Positions 1 to 7,034 of a stretch of DNA of 8,219 nt are shown piece after piece. The stretch comes from an uncultured Eremococcus sp. (GTDB taxonomy: Bacteria > Bacillota > Bacilli > Lactobacillales > Aerococcaceae): contig CALUDO010000030.1 of the NCBI GenBank assembly GCA_943914835.1, positions 1-8,219 of the forward strand, written 5' to 3'. Under the pieces are notes generated by a model. That model was not told where the DNA came from and made no database searches. It saw nothing but the letters and a program-made list of their open reading frames with translations. A program made the position numbers and the translations under genes. How positions within the stretch are numbered: the first letter of the stretch is position 1; every line of letters begins with the position of its first letter.

Positions 1-35
1 ACAGGAATACTATGTATTTAGATTAAAAAATAATT

Positions 36-43
36 AGAAGGAG
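36..43 (+). promoter_or_regulatory. Ribosome binding site of the peptide-binding protein gene
   Basis: AGAAGGAG lies 8 bases before the ATG at 52 and matches the Shine-Dalgarno consensus well, which fixes that start. Stop codons in all three forward frames occur between 19 and 37, so no longer reading frame enters from upstream. The 51 bases before the gene are AT-rich and show no convincing -35/-10 pair. The promoter, if the gene has its own, therefore lies left of the window or is not recognisable here. Confidence 0.85.
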
Positions 44-51
44 CAATCGTT

Positions 52-1818
52 ATGAGAAAAAATTTGGTTAAACCGATGTCTTTAGCTATGTCCCTCTTAT
101 CAGTCCTTCCACTGGCTGGGCAGGCTAGTCCTGTCCTAGCAGAAGATAAAGAACCCCTGTCATTTGATACAAATGTGACGAATGAAGGGGAAACTATTGA
201 AGGGGGAACCCTTAAGGTTGCTTCTGTATCTGATACAGCCTTGCCAGGAGTCTTTAATAATATGTATTATTCATCTAATCCGGATTTTGGTGTTATTAAC
301 TATTTTGCTGAATCACTCTTTGGCTATGATGAGAATTTTACGATTGATGATTCTGGTTTTGCTCAAGTTGAATTTAACCAGGAAGACAAGTCAGTAAAAA
401 TTACGATTCCTGAAGGCGTTAAGTGGCATGATGGGGAAGATGTTACCATTGATGATGTTATCTATCCATACTATGTTATCGCAGACCCAGACTATACGGG
501 AATCCGTTACGGGGAAGACTTCATGAATGTTGAGGGATTAACTGAATATCATGACGGCCAAGCTGATGAAATTTCTGGACTTGAAAGAGTAGACGACTAC
601 ACCTTGGTTGTTCATTATAAACAATTCTCTAACTCAATGCTTCAAGCTGGTGGAGGGGTATCTGCTTACATTGAACCAGAACATTTATTCAAAGATATTC
701 CAATTGCTGACCAGGAAGACTCTGAATTGGTCCGTCAGAAACCGATTGGCTTTGGTCCTTTTAAGGTGGAACAAGTCAATGCGGGTGAAGCTGTCACCTT
801 GGTCAAGAATGAAGATTACTATCGAGGCGCACCCAATATTGACAAGGTAACCATTGAAGTAGTTAACCCTTCAACCATTGTTCAAGAATTAAAGGCTGGT
901 AACTATGATATTGCCAGTTTACCATCGGACCAATATGAAACCTTTAAGGATGCTAGTAATTTCTCTGTCTTAGGTTACGATGCCAATGTCTATACTTATA
1001 TCGGCTTTAACTTAGGAACTTGGGATGCAGATAAAGGTGAAGTAGTCTACGATGATTCTAAGGTCACTTCCAATAAAGCCCTTCGTCAAGCCATGGCCTA
1101 CGCAATGGACAATGATGCTGTCGGTCAGGAATTCTATCATGGACTCCGTGGGAATGCTAATTCTCATATTCCGGCCTTCTTCAAGGACTACAATAATTCA
1201 GACCAAGAAGGGTATTCTTATGATCCTGAGAAAGCCAAGCAATTGTTAGCAGATGCTGGCTTCGAAGATAAGAATGGGGATGGTTTTGTAGAAGACCCAG
1301 ACGGCAATGAGTTCACTCTGAAGTTCGCTTCTATGTCTGGTGGAGAAACAGCAGAACCTCTAGCTCAATACTACTTACAAGCATGGCAAGCTGTAGGCAT
1401 CAACTGTGAACTAACGGATGGTAAGTTGATGGAGATGAATTCCTTCTATGAACGAGTTGAAGCCAATGATGAAAATATTGATGTCTATCAAGGAGCATGG
1501 GGAACTGGGGGGGACCCTAATCCAACAGGATTATGGAGCCGCAATGCCCAATTTAACTATACCCGCTTTGCTTCCGAGGAGAATGACAAGTTGTTAGACG
1601 CTATTAATTCAGATGAAGCCTTTGATGCAGACTTCCGTAAACAAGCCTTTTATGATTGGCAAGCATACTTTATTGAAGAAGTGCCTGCGATTCCAACCCT
1701 CTTCCGTCAAGAATTGACAGCTGTTAATAAGCGGGTAAGCAACTACGATATCCAGGTAGGTGCAGACCTTGAATGGTCCGATATTAAATTACTAGCTGAT
1801 AGTCCTGAGAAAGAATAA
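52..1818 (+). CDS. Oligopeptide ABC transporter substrate-binding protein, AppA/OppA type, lacking a lipobox cysteine
   Basis: This 588-residue protein belongs to solute-binding family 5 (SBP_bac_5), the extracellular receptor that captures peptides for an Opp/App ABC importer. Family features seen are the segment with GVKWHDG at about residues 122-128 followed by VTIDDV, the IGFGPF block near 232-237, LVKNEDYYRGAPNID, and the LRQAMAYAMD helix. A DKNGDG segment starting at residue 406, followed by EDPDG, is common in AppA/Dpp-like members. Length and sequence resemble AppA of Bacillus more than short OppA forms. The N-terminus is a signal peptide: positive residues (R2, K3, K7), a hydrophobic core to about residue 22, then LAGQ at 21-24 where a lipoprotein would have LAGC. 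A signal peptidase I site VLA-ED (cut after A30) looks possible. The only cysteine is far downstream, in INCEL. Without a lipid anchor the mature protein may be released or held by other contacts. No permease or ATPase gene is in the window; a terminator follows, so this is probably the last gene of its operon. The exact peptide specificity cannot be read. Confidence 0.93.
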   Translation: MRKNLVKPMSLAMSLLSVLPLAGQASPVLAEDKEPLSFDTNVTNEGETIEGGTLKVASVSDTALPGVFNNMYYSSNPDFGVINYFAESLFGYDENFTIDDSGFAQVEFNQEDKSVKITIPEGVKWHDGEDVTIDDVIYPYYVIADPDYTGIRYGEDFMNVEGLTEYHDGQADEISGLERVDDYTLVVHYKQFSNSMLQAGGGVSAYIEPEHLFKDIPIADQEDSELVRQKPIGFGPFKVEQVNAGEAVTLVKNEDYYRGAPNIDKVTIEVVNPSTIVQELKAGNYDIASLPSDQYETFKDASNFSVLGYDANVYTYIGFNLGTWDADKGEVVYDDSKVTSNKALRQAMAYAMDNDAVGQEFYHGLRGNANSHIPAFFKDYNNSDQEGYSYDPEKAKQLLADAGFEDKNGDGFVEDPDGNEFTLKFASMSGGETAEPLAQYYLQAWQAVGINCELTDGKLMEMNSFYERVEANDENIDVYQGAWGTGGDPNPTGLWSRNAQFNYTRFASEENDKLLDAINSDEAFDADFRKQAFYDWQAYFIEEVPAIPTLFRQELTAVNKRVSNYDIQVGADLEWSDIKLLADSPEKE

Positions 1819-1836
1819 TATATGTCCTTCTAGTTT

Positions 1837-1869
1837 AAGGAGGGTAGGCTTAGCCTACCTTTCTTTTTT
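1837..1869 (+). terminator. Rho-independent terminator after the peptide-binding protein gene
   Basis: Bases 1837-1849 pair with 1853-1865 around a TTA loop, giving a stem of up to 13 pairs. Its core GGTAGGC/GCCTACC is GC-rich, and the lower part is weaker, with G-T wobbles at 1842/1860 and 1840/1862. A T-rich tract (TTTCTTTTTT, 1860-1869) follows. It lies 18 bases after the stop codon. The reverse strand lacks a T-run after the stem, so it should act on the + strand only. It separates the peptide-binding gene from the rnc operon. Confidence 0.93.
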
Positions 1870-1897
1870 GCTATTGGGACCTTAATAATGATAAAAT
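1868..1897 (+). promoter_or_regulatory. Probable sigma-A promoter of the rnc-smc-phosphatase-ftsY operon
   Basis: A -35-like TTGCTA (1868-1873, four of six matches to TTGACA) lies 18 bases before TAAAAT (1892-1897, five of six matches to TATAAT). The -10 carries the extended TG motif (TGA directly before it, at 1889-1891). It is the only good promoter-like sequence in the gap between the terminator and rnc. The predicted transcript would begin near 1904-1905, giving a leader of only about 20 bases. The first two bases of the -35 are the last T's of the preceding terminator. Confidence 0.7.
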
Positions 1898-1912
1898 GAT
1901 TGGGTGTAGAAT

Positions 1913-1918
1913 GGGGGA
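1913..1918 (+). promoter_or_regulatory. Ribosome binding site of rnc (G-rich, short spacing)
   Basis: GGGGGA is the only purine block before rnc and lies 5 bases from the ATG at 1924. It pairs with the 16S tail less well than the AAAGGAGG sites of the downstream genes. It supports ATG 1924 over the in-frame TTG at 1900, which has no upstream site and would lie before the predicted transcription start. Confidence 0.6.
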
Positions 1919-1923
1919 CAAGT

Positions 1924-2640
1924 ATGGATACTATTATCAAACATATCCAAAAACGATGCCAGATTAACTTTAAGAACTCAGATTTGCTGCTAACAGCTTT
2001 TCGCCATACTTCTTATGTCAATGAGCATGCCTATTTAAATATTGAACATAATGAACGTTTGGAGTTTCTCGGAGATGCAGTTTTGGAATTAATCTCATCA
2101 AATTATCTTTACCGGGAGTATCCGAATCAACCTGAGGGTTATTTAACGCGCCTACGCGCTCAGTTAGTACAGGAGAAAAGTTTGGCTTTGGTGGCTCGTC
2201 AATATGCTTTTAACGATATAATTATGCTAGGTAAAGGAGAGCAGGCGAATGGGGGGGCTGAACGAGACTCTATTCTGTCAGATTGCTTTGAAGCTTTCTT
2301 AGGGGCAGTCTACTTGGACCAAGGCCTAGATACTGTGACAGATTTCTTAACACATTCGCTTCTAGGCCCTCACCAAGAAATAATCAAGCAAGTTACCTTA
2401 GACTATAAAACGCTTTTACAAGAGAAGTTGCAAGCAAAAGGACAGGTACAGATTAGCTATCAATTGCTTAAGCAAGAAGGGCCAGCCCATCAGGCTACCT
2501 TCTTTATGGGTTTATATGTCAATGACCAATTGATTAGCCAAGGAGAGGGTAGGAGTAAGAAAATAGCCGAAATGAATGCAGCTAAAGCTGCCTTAGCTCA
2601 GCTAGACCAGAAAGGTAAGTTTATTCATGTATCTAAGTAA
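1924..2640 (+). CDS. rnc: Ribonuclease III
   Basis: This 238-residue endoribonuclease cuts double-stranded RNA, matures the 30S rRNA precursor and processes mRNAs and antisense duplexes; it works as a homodimer with Mg2+. The RNase III signature HNERLEFLGDAVLEL spans residues 42-56, with acidic residues E44, E47 and D51. A second acidic pair, D120 and E123, lies in SDCFEAFLGAVYLD, and EGYLTRLRA supplies E71, so the catalytic acidic set is complete. A double-stranded RNA-binding domain covers about 160-228, from DYKTLLQEKLQ to EMNAAKAALAQL. Length fits the family (about 220-240). I chose ATG 1924 because of the GGGGGA site and the predicted promoter; a TTG at 1900 would add eight residues without family support. 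It is the first gene of the operon, and its last 14 bases overlap the start of smc. Its short leader leaves no room for the kind of 5' hairpin through which E. coli RNase III controls its own mRNA. Confidence 0.97.
   Translation: MDTIIKHIQKRCQINFKNSDLLLTAFRHTSYVNEHAYLNIEHNERLEFLGDAVLELISSNYLYREYPNQPEGYLTRLRAQLVQEKSLALVARQYAFNDIIMLGKGEQANGGAERDSILSDCFEAFLGAVYLDQGLDTVTDFLTHSLLGPHQEIIKQVTLDYKTLLQEKLQAKGQVQISYQLLKQEGPAHQATFFMGLYVNDQLISQGEGRSKKIAEMNAAKAALAQLDQKGKFIHVSK
2611..2615 (+). promoter_or_regulatory. Ribosome binding site of smc inside the rnc coding region
   Basis: AAAGG lies 11 bases before the ATG at 2627, still within rnc codons. It is a modest site with long spacing. Combined with the 14-base overlap of the two genes, this suggests that smc translation depends partly on ribosomes finishing rnc. 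Confidence 0.55.
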
Positions 2641-5600
2641 AGTTGAAATGACGGGCTTTAAGTCTTTTGCGGATAAAACTGTTATTGAATTTGACCAAGG
2701 GATGACCGCTGTAGTGGGTCCTAATGGATCTGGCAAAAGTAATTTGTCAGAAGCTATTCGTTGGGTTCTAGGGGAACAGTCAGCAAAGAGTTTAAGAGGA
2801 AACCGGATGGAGGATGTTATCTTCAACGGGACCCAGGACCGGAAAGCTGTCAATATTGCCAAAGTTAGTCTGATTTTGAATAATGAAGATCGATATTTGG
2901 ATTATGACTATAGTGAAATTGCGATTACCCGTAGTTATAATCGAAATGGTGATAGTAAATACACTATTAATAATGAAACTGTAAGACTCAAGGATATTGT
3001 CGACCTCCTTTTAGATTCTGGTTTAGGGAAGAACTCCTTTTCAATTATTTCCCAAGGACAGGTTGAACAAATTTTCTTAAATAAGCCTGAAGAACGACGG
3101 ACTATTTTTGAAGAGGCTGCAGGTGTTCAAAAATATCAATACCGTAAGAGCGAGGCTGAACGTAAGTTAATAAAGTCACAGGACCACCTTAGTCGTGTCA
3201 AGGATATTATTCATGAATTAGCCCAGCAAAGAGGCCCCTTAAAGGATCAAAAAGAAACGGCTGAACTATATCTGGAACGTACGACCCTTTTAAAGGGGAT
3301 GGAAATTTCTCTTTATACGCATCAAATTGAAAGAGCTAAAGATGAATGGCAAAGGCGAGAAGGTGACCTGAAAAGCCTTAACCAGAAAATTGACCACTTA
3401 AAGGACCATTTAGAGGACTTAAAAACAAAAAATGAAACTGATAAGAATCATCAAGAACACCTGGTGGAAGTTATTGAAAGTCGGCAGAAAGAATACTATG
3501 AGAATCGTCAAGAAAAAGGGTCATTGGAGGGTCAATTAAGTTTAGTAGAAGAAAAACGCGACCATCTACAAGCTCGTTTAAATGAGAAGGAAAGCAACTT
3601 CAAAAACCTGTTAGCTTCTAATCGTGACCAGGTAGATCGAAGAGATCACTTAAGTCAAGAAATAAGTCAGAAACAAATTGACTTAGAAAGCATTCGGTCT
3701 GACTTGAAAGACCTACTAGCAAATCTGAACCTTGTATCTCAAGATCAGGGTCATCAAATTGAAGCATTACGCGACCACTTGGTTGATGCCTATCAGAAAG
3801 AAGCAAGTGCAAAAAACGCAATCAACTCGCTGGAACAATCACTTGAAGATTTGGCCCTAAAATCAAAAGGCTATGAGGAAAGTCATAGGCAATTAGAAGA
3901 GAATTTCTCTAAAAGCAAAGAAGATCTCGATGAAATAGAAAATATCCTTGCTAAACAAGAGCAAGCTAAAGAAGACCTGGAACAAGAACTGGTTCGTTTG
4001 AAAGTTCAAGCTAAGGAGAGTCAAGGGCACCGTTTGGCCATTGGACAGGCACGAGACCAAATTCTCAGTCAGCTTCAAAATAGTGAAACGAAGTTAAAGC
4101 ATTTGGAACAAATGCAGGCCCAGTATGTTGGCTTTTATGCTGGGGTTCGTGCTGTGATGCAAGCAGAGGATTATTTGACTGGAATTCATGGAACGATTAG
4201 TGACCTCATCCAGGTCGAAAGAGACTATCAAGTCGCTATAGATAAGGCCTTGGGGGGGAGTCTACAGCATGTTGTGGTTGATGATGATCAATCCGCCAGA
4301 CAAGCTGTAAACTATTTAAAGAAGAAGCGGGCAGGTCGAGCAACTTTTCTGCCCCTAACGAATATAAAAGGTAAATTCATACCTGCCAATCAAGTGGCTA
4401 CTTTTGAATCTGCTCAGGGATACTTAGGAATAGCTAAGGATTTAGTGTCTTATGACACACCCTATCAGTCAGTTATTGAAAATTTACTTGGACGCACCCT
4501 AGTGGTAGATAATCTTCTAAATGGGCAAGCCTTATCTAAAATGATTAAGCATCGATTTAAAATTGTCACTTTAGAGGGTGAAATTCTTCAAGCTGGGGGT
4601 GCAGTTACTGGAGGGAAGTCTAAAAATAAAGAGAGTTCGGTTCTAGAAAGAGAAGGACTCTTGACTAAAGCTCGAACTGAATTCCAAGAACTTCAAGCAA
4701 GTTATCAAGAAAAACACTATGCTTTCATACAAGTTAAGGAACAAGTGGATGAGCTAGAGTCAAGGTATCATGGCCGCCGGCAAGACCTTCAGGAACTAAA
4801 TTTGGATCTTCAGGAGCATCAGTTAAGGCAGAAGCAAGCTAAACGTTCCTGCCAAACTCTTATGGATCAAATCTCTATTGGTCAAGATGACCAAGACCAA
4901 GCTGAGAAATTAAGGGGAAACTATCAGAAAGACTTAGAAATAGCAGAAAAAAAGCTAGCCTCTAGTCAGACTGAAATTCAGGATATTCAAAAGAAACTAG
5001 ACCAGGTCAACTTCTCTCAAGAAGAAAGACAAGGAGAAATGGCTCGGTTAAATCAAGCAATTTCTGACTTGAGAACCCAAGAAGCCCTGAGGGACTACGA
5101 TCTTAAACAAATGCAAAAGAATTATCGTGAATCGACAGCTGCTTTAAGTTCCTTTAAAGAAGCGGAAGCAAGATTTTATGACGAGAAGGAATCCCTTCAA
5201 AAGCAGATAGACAATCATGAAATTCAGTTAAGAACTATTCAAAAAAACTTGTTAAACTATGACACGATAGAGGAAAACTATCCTAGCCAGATTCAAGCCC
5301 TCCAAGAAGAGCGGCAGGAATTAGGCCAAATTTTGAAAGCGGCTGAGAGCGAATTGCAAGAAGGCCAGCAAAACATTCAGGGATTATACAAGAAACAAGC
5401 CCGTTTAGAAGCACAGATTGAATCTTTACAAGACCAAATAGATAAGCGTCTACTATATCTGAATCAAGAATACCAATTGAGTTTTGAATCAGCCCTGGAA
5501 CAATCACAAGTAATTGAGGATGTTAAAGACTTAGAGGGGCAAGTTAAGGACTTGAAAGGAGCCATTCAGGCGCTTGGTCCAGTTAATTTAGCGGCGATTG

Positions 5601-6211
5601 ACGATTTTGCGATCCTAGATGATCGATACCAAGCCTTGGTCGAACAAGAAAGTGATTTACTCACTGCTATGGATCAACTTCAAACCACTATGAAAGAAAT
5701 GGATCATGAAGTTATTCAGCGGTTTGGACAGTCTTTTAAACAGATTAATCAGCAATTTCAGCTTACCTTCAAACGTCTATTTTCCGGGGGACAGGCACAA
5801 TTAGAGTTAACCGATCCGGATGACTTATTAACCACGGGTGTAGATATTATTGCCCAACCCCCAGGCAAAAAGAAGCAACACCTTGCCCTCTTATCAGGTG
5901 GCGAGCGGGCTTTAACAGCCATCGCCTTATTGTTTGCTATTCTAGAGGTCAAGCCCGTTCCCTTTGTTATTTTGGATGAGGTTGAAGCGGCCTTGGATGA
6001 AGCCAATGTTTTCAGGTACGGGGAATATATTCAAGATTTTACAGACCAGACCCAGTTCATTGTTATTACCCATCGTAAGGGGACTATGGAGCATGCCGAT
6101 GTCCTTTATGGGGTAACTATGGAACAATCGGGAGTATCCAAACTTGCTTCCGTTAAACTGAAAGAGGCTCTGAATGAGATTGAAAATAAAGGAGGAGACA
6201 AGCATGATTAA
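2627..6211 (+). CDS. smc: Chromosome segregation and condensation ATPase Smc
   Basis: This 1194-residue protein is the core of the bacterial condensin. Together with ScpA and ScpB (not in this window) it is loaded near the origin and organises sister chromosomes. The full layout is visible: N-terminal head with Walker A GPNGSGKSN (31-39), the R-loop arginine R57 in AKSLRG, and Q143 in ISQGQ as the Q-loop; a first coiled coil at about 170-495; a hinge at about 515-665 with the glycine motifs GGSLQHVVVDD and GGAVTGG (657-663); a second coiled coil at about 675-1025; and the C-terminal head with the signature LSGGE (1089-1093), Walker B ending in catalytic D1117-E1118, the D-loop ALDEA, and the switch histidine H1149 in THRKGTM. 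Length matches Bacillus-type Smc (about 1180-1190). No frameshift or missing catalytic residue is visible. The coiled coils are rich in Q, E, K and D, as expected. It overlaps rnc by 14 bases and the phosphatase gene by 8 bases. Confidence 0.98.
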   Translation: MYLSKVEMTGFKSFADKTVIEFDQGMTAVVGPNGSGKSNLSEAIRWVLGEQSAKSLRGNRMEDVIFNGTQDRKAVNIAKVSLILNNEDRYLDYDYSEIAITRSYNRNGDSKYTINNETVRLKDIVDLLLDSGLGKNSFSIISQGQVEQIFLNKPEERRTIFEEAAGVQKYQYRKSEAERKLIKSQDHLSRVKDIIHELAQQRGPLKDQKETAELYLERTTLLKGMEISLYTHQIERAKDEWQRREGDLKSLNQKIDHLKDHLEDLKTKNETDKNHQEHLVEVIESRQKEYYENRQEKGSLEGQLSLVEEKRDHLQARLNEKESNFKNLLASNRDQVDRRDHLSQEISQKQIDLESIRSDLKDLLANLNLVSQDQGHQIEALRDHLVDAYQKEASAKNAINSLEQSLEDLALKSKGYEESHRQLEENFSKSKEDLDEIENILAKQEQAKEDLEQELVRLKVQAKESQGHRLAIGQARDQILSQLQNSETKLKHLEQMQAQYVGFYAGVRAVMQAEDYLTGIHGTISDLIQVERDYQVAIDKALGGSLQHVVVDDDQSARQAVNYLKKKRAGRATFLPLTNIKGKFIPANQVATFESAQGYLGIAKDLVSYDTPYQSVIENLLGRTLVVDNLLNGQALSKMIKHRFKIVTLEGEILQAGGAVTGGKSKNKESSVLEREGLLTKARTEFQELQASYQEKHYAFIQVKEQVDELESRYHGRRQDLQELNLDLQEHQLRQKQAKRSCQTLMDQISIGQDDQDQAEKLRGNYQKDLEIAEKKLASSQTEIQDIQKKLDQVNFSQEERQGEMARLNQAISDLRTQEALRDYDLKQMQKNYRESTAALSSFKEAEARFYDEKESLQKQIDNHEIQLRTIQKNLLNYDTIEENYPSQIQALQEERQELGQILKAAESELQEGQQNIQGLYKKQARLEAQIESLQDQIDKRLLYLNQEYQLSFESALEQSQVIEDVKDLEGQVKDLKGAIQALGPVNLAAIDDFAILDDRYQALVEQESDLLTAMDQLQTTMKEMDHEVIQRFGQSFKQINQQFQLTFKRLFSGGQAQLELTDPDDLLTTGVDIIAQPPGKKKQHLALLSGGERALTAIALLFAILEVKPVPFVILDEVEAALDEANVFRYGEYIQDFTDQTQFIVITHRKGTMEHADVLYGVTMEQSGVSKLASVKLKEALNEIENKGGDKHD
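6188..6195 (+). promoter_or_regulatory. Ribosome binding site of the HAD phosphatase gene
   Basis: AAAGGAGG is a full-strength Shine-Dalgarno 8 bases before the ATG at 6204, lying within the last codons of smc. It fixes the start at 6204 rather than the in-frame ATG at 6174, which would add ten residues encoded by smc sequence before the conserved IAIDLDGT strand. Confidence 0.9.
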
Positions 6212-7019
6212 GTTGATTGCCATCGATTTAGATGGAACACTTTTGAATGATGCTAAGGAGGTCGATCCTGAAAGTATTAGAGCGATTCATTCTGCCCAAA
6301 AGCAGGGGGTCAAAGTCGTCCTTTGCACAGGCCGCCCCTATCTAGCTATGAAAAACCTAGTAGCAAAGATTGGATTCAGTGATGAAGATTATATAGCTGT
6401 CTTTAACGGAGGCCAAATCCGCAAGGCCCAGTCAGGAGAGCTTGTTTACCGGAATGACCTCAGTCGGGAAGATATGTTAGCTTGGGTACAAGAATGTCAA
6501 CGATTAAACTTACCTTTAAATGTGATTGATGATGAATGGGTGTATGAGCCCTTATCCTATCCTAAAGATTACCCATCTCAATACGTTAAGAAATTAACCA
6601 CAGCCCCATCAAAGCAAGTAGACTTTGAGTCTTTTGGACCGGATCAGGTTTTTAATAAATTTGTGATTAATGTTGATGCTGACCATTTGGACCGTCAGCT
6701 AAAAAATATCAGGCAAGAAATGGTAGGAGAGTACAGTCTAAGTCGATCTTATCCCTTCCAGCTTGAAATCATGGCCAAGGGTGTCCATAAGGGACTGGCA
6801 CTGATTCAGTTGGGTCAGTTATTATCTATTGATTTAGCGGATATGGTCGGGATTGGAGACCAAGGCAATGATCTTCCGCTACTTGAAACAGCGGGGCATC
6901 CCGTAGCTATGGGGAATGCAATTCCAAAGGTCAAAGACTTAGCGGAATATGTCACCACCACCAATAATAAGGCTGGGGTTGCACAAGCTATCGATTATTA
7001 TTTGAATTTACAAGCTTAA
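6204..7019 (+). CDS. Cof-type HAD-IIB family phosphatase, substrate unknown
   Basis: This 271-residue cytoplasmic hydrolase belongs to the haloacid dehalogenase superfamily, Cof/YidA-like subfamily IIB, whose members remove phosphate from sugar phosphates, nucleotides or cofactors such as flavin or pyridoxal phosphate. All four HAD motifs are present: motif I DLDGT with nucleophile D8 and acid/base D10; motif II CTGRP (T42); motif III lysine K196 in KGVHKG; and motif IV GDQGND with D219 and D223 for Mg2+, followed by AGHPVAMGNA. The stretch between about residues 85 and 185 is the variable IIB cap that determines substrate choice, so the substrate cannot be named. The start overlaps the smc stop (ATGATTAA), and ftsY begins 15 bases after the end. 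From general knowledge, a phosphatase of this type between smc and ftsY recurs in streptococci and relatives. That suggests a conserved arrangement but does not prove a role in segregation or protein targeting. Confidence 0.94.
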   Translation: MIKLIAIDLDGTLLNDAKEVDPESIRAIHSAQKQGVKVVLCTGRPYLAMKNLVAKIGFSDEDYIAVFNGGQIRKAQSGELVYRNDLSREDMLAWVQECQRLNLPLNVIDDEWVYEPLSYPKDYPSQYVKKLTTAPSKQVDFESFGPDQVFNKFVINVDADHLDRQLKNIRQEMVGEYSLSRSYPFQLEIMAKGVHKGLALIQLGQLLSIDLADMVGIGDQGNDLPLLETAGHPVAMGNAIPKVKDLAEYVTTTNNKAGVAQAIDYYLNLQA

Positions 7020-7020
7020 T

Positions 7021-7028
7021 AAAGGAGG
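7021..7028 (+). promoter_or_regulatory. Ribosome binding site of ftsY
   Basis: AAAGGAGG lies 6 bases before the ATG at 7035, directly after the phosphatase stop codon. It is close to ideal in sequence and spacing, and stronger than the sites of rnc and smc. This fits a need for more FtsY than RNase III or Smc from the same transcript (inference). Confidence 0.9.
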
Positions 7029-7034
7029 ATATCG

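Noticed and set aside
2..37. Frame reading QEYYVFRLKNN then TAG, possibly the end of an upstream transporter gene
   Set aside because: Eleven codons are too few to recognise a family. It could be the tail of a permease or ATPase gene, but all frames show some open stretch here and nothing distinguishes it.
1825..1841. Small hairpin TCCTT-N7-AAGGA that could compete with the base of the terminator, like an antiterminator
   Set aside because: It has only five pairs and leaves the GC-rich terminator core free, so it is unlikely to control termination.
1900..1923. Alternative TTG start for RNase III adding eight residues
   Set aside because: It lies before the predicted transcription start, has no ribosome site, and adds residues outside the family's usual N-terminus.
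6174..6203. Alternative ATG giving the phosphatase ten more residues
   Set aside because: The extension is smc coding sequence in another frame. The strong AAAGGAGG site fits 6204, and HAD proteins begin just before the DLDGT strand.
5942..6223. Minus-strand ORF of 93 codons opposite the end of smc, plus other minus-strand ORFs at 2602-2862, 3618-3821, 3893-4078, 5283-5507 and 5758-6006
   Set aside because: They lie opposite conserved Smc codons, have no recognisable family features, and are the expected shadows of a long coding region.
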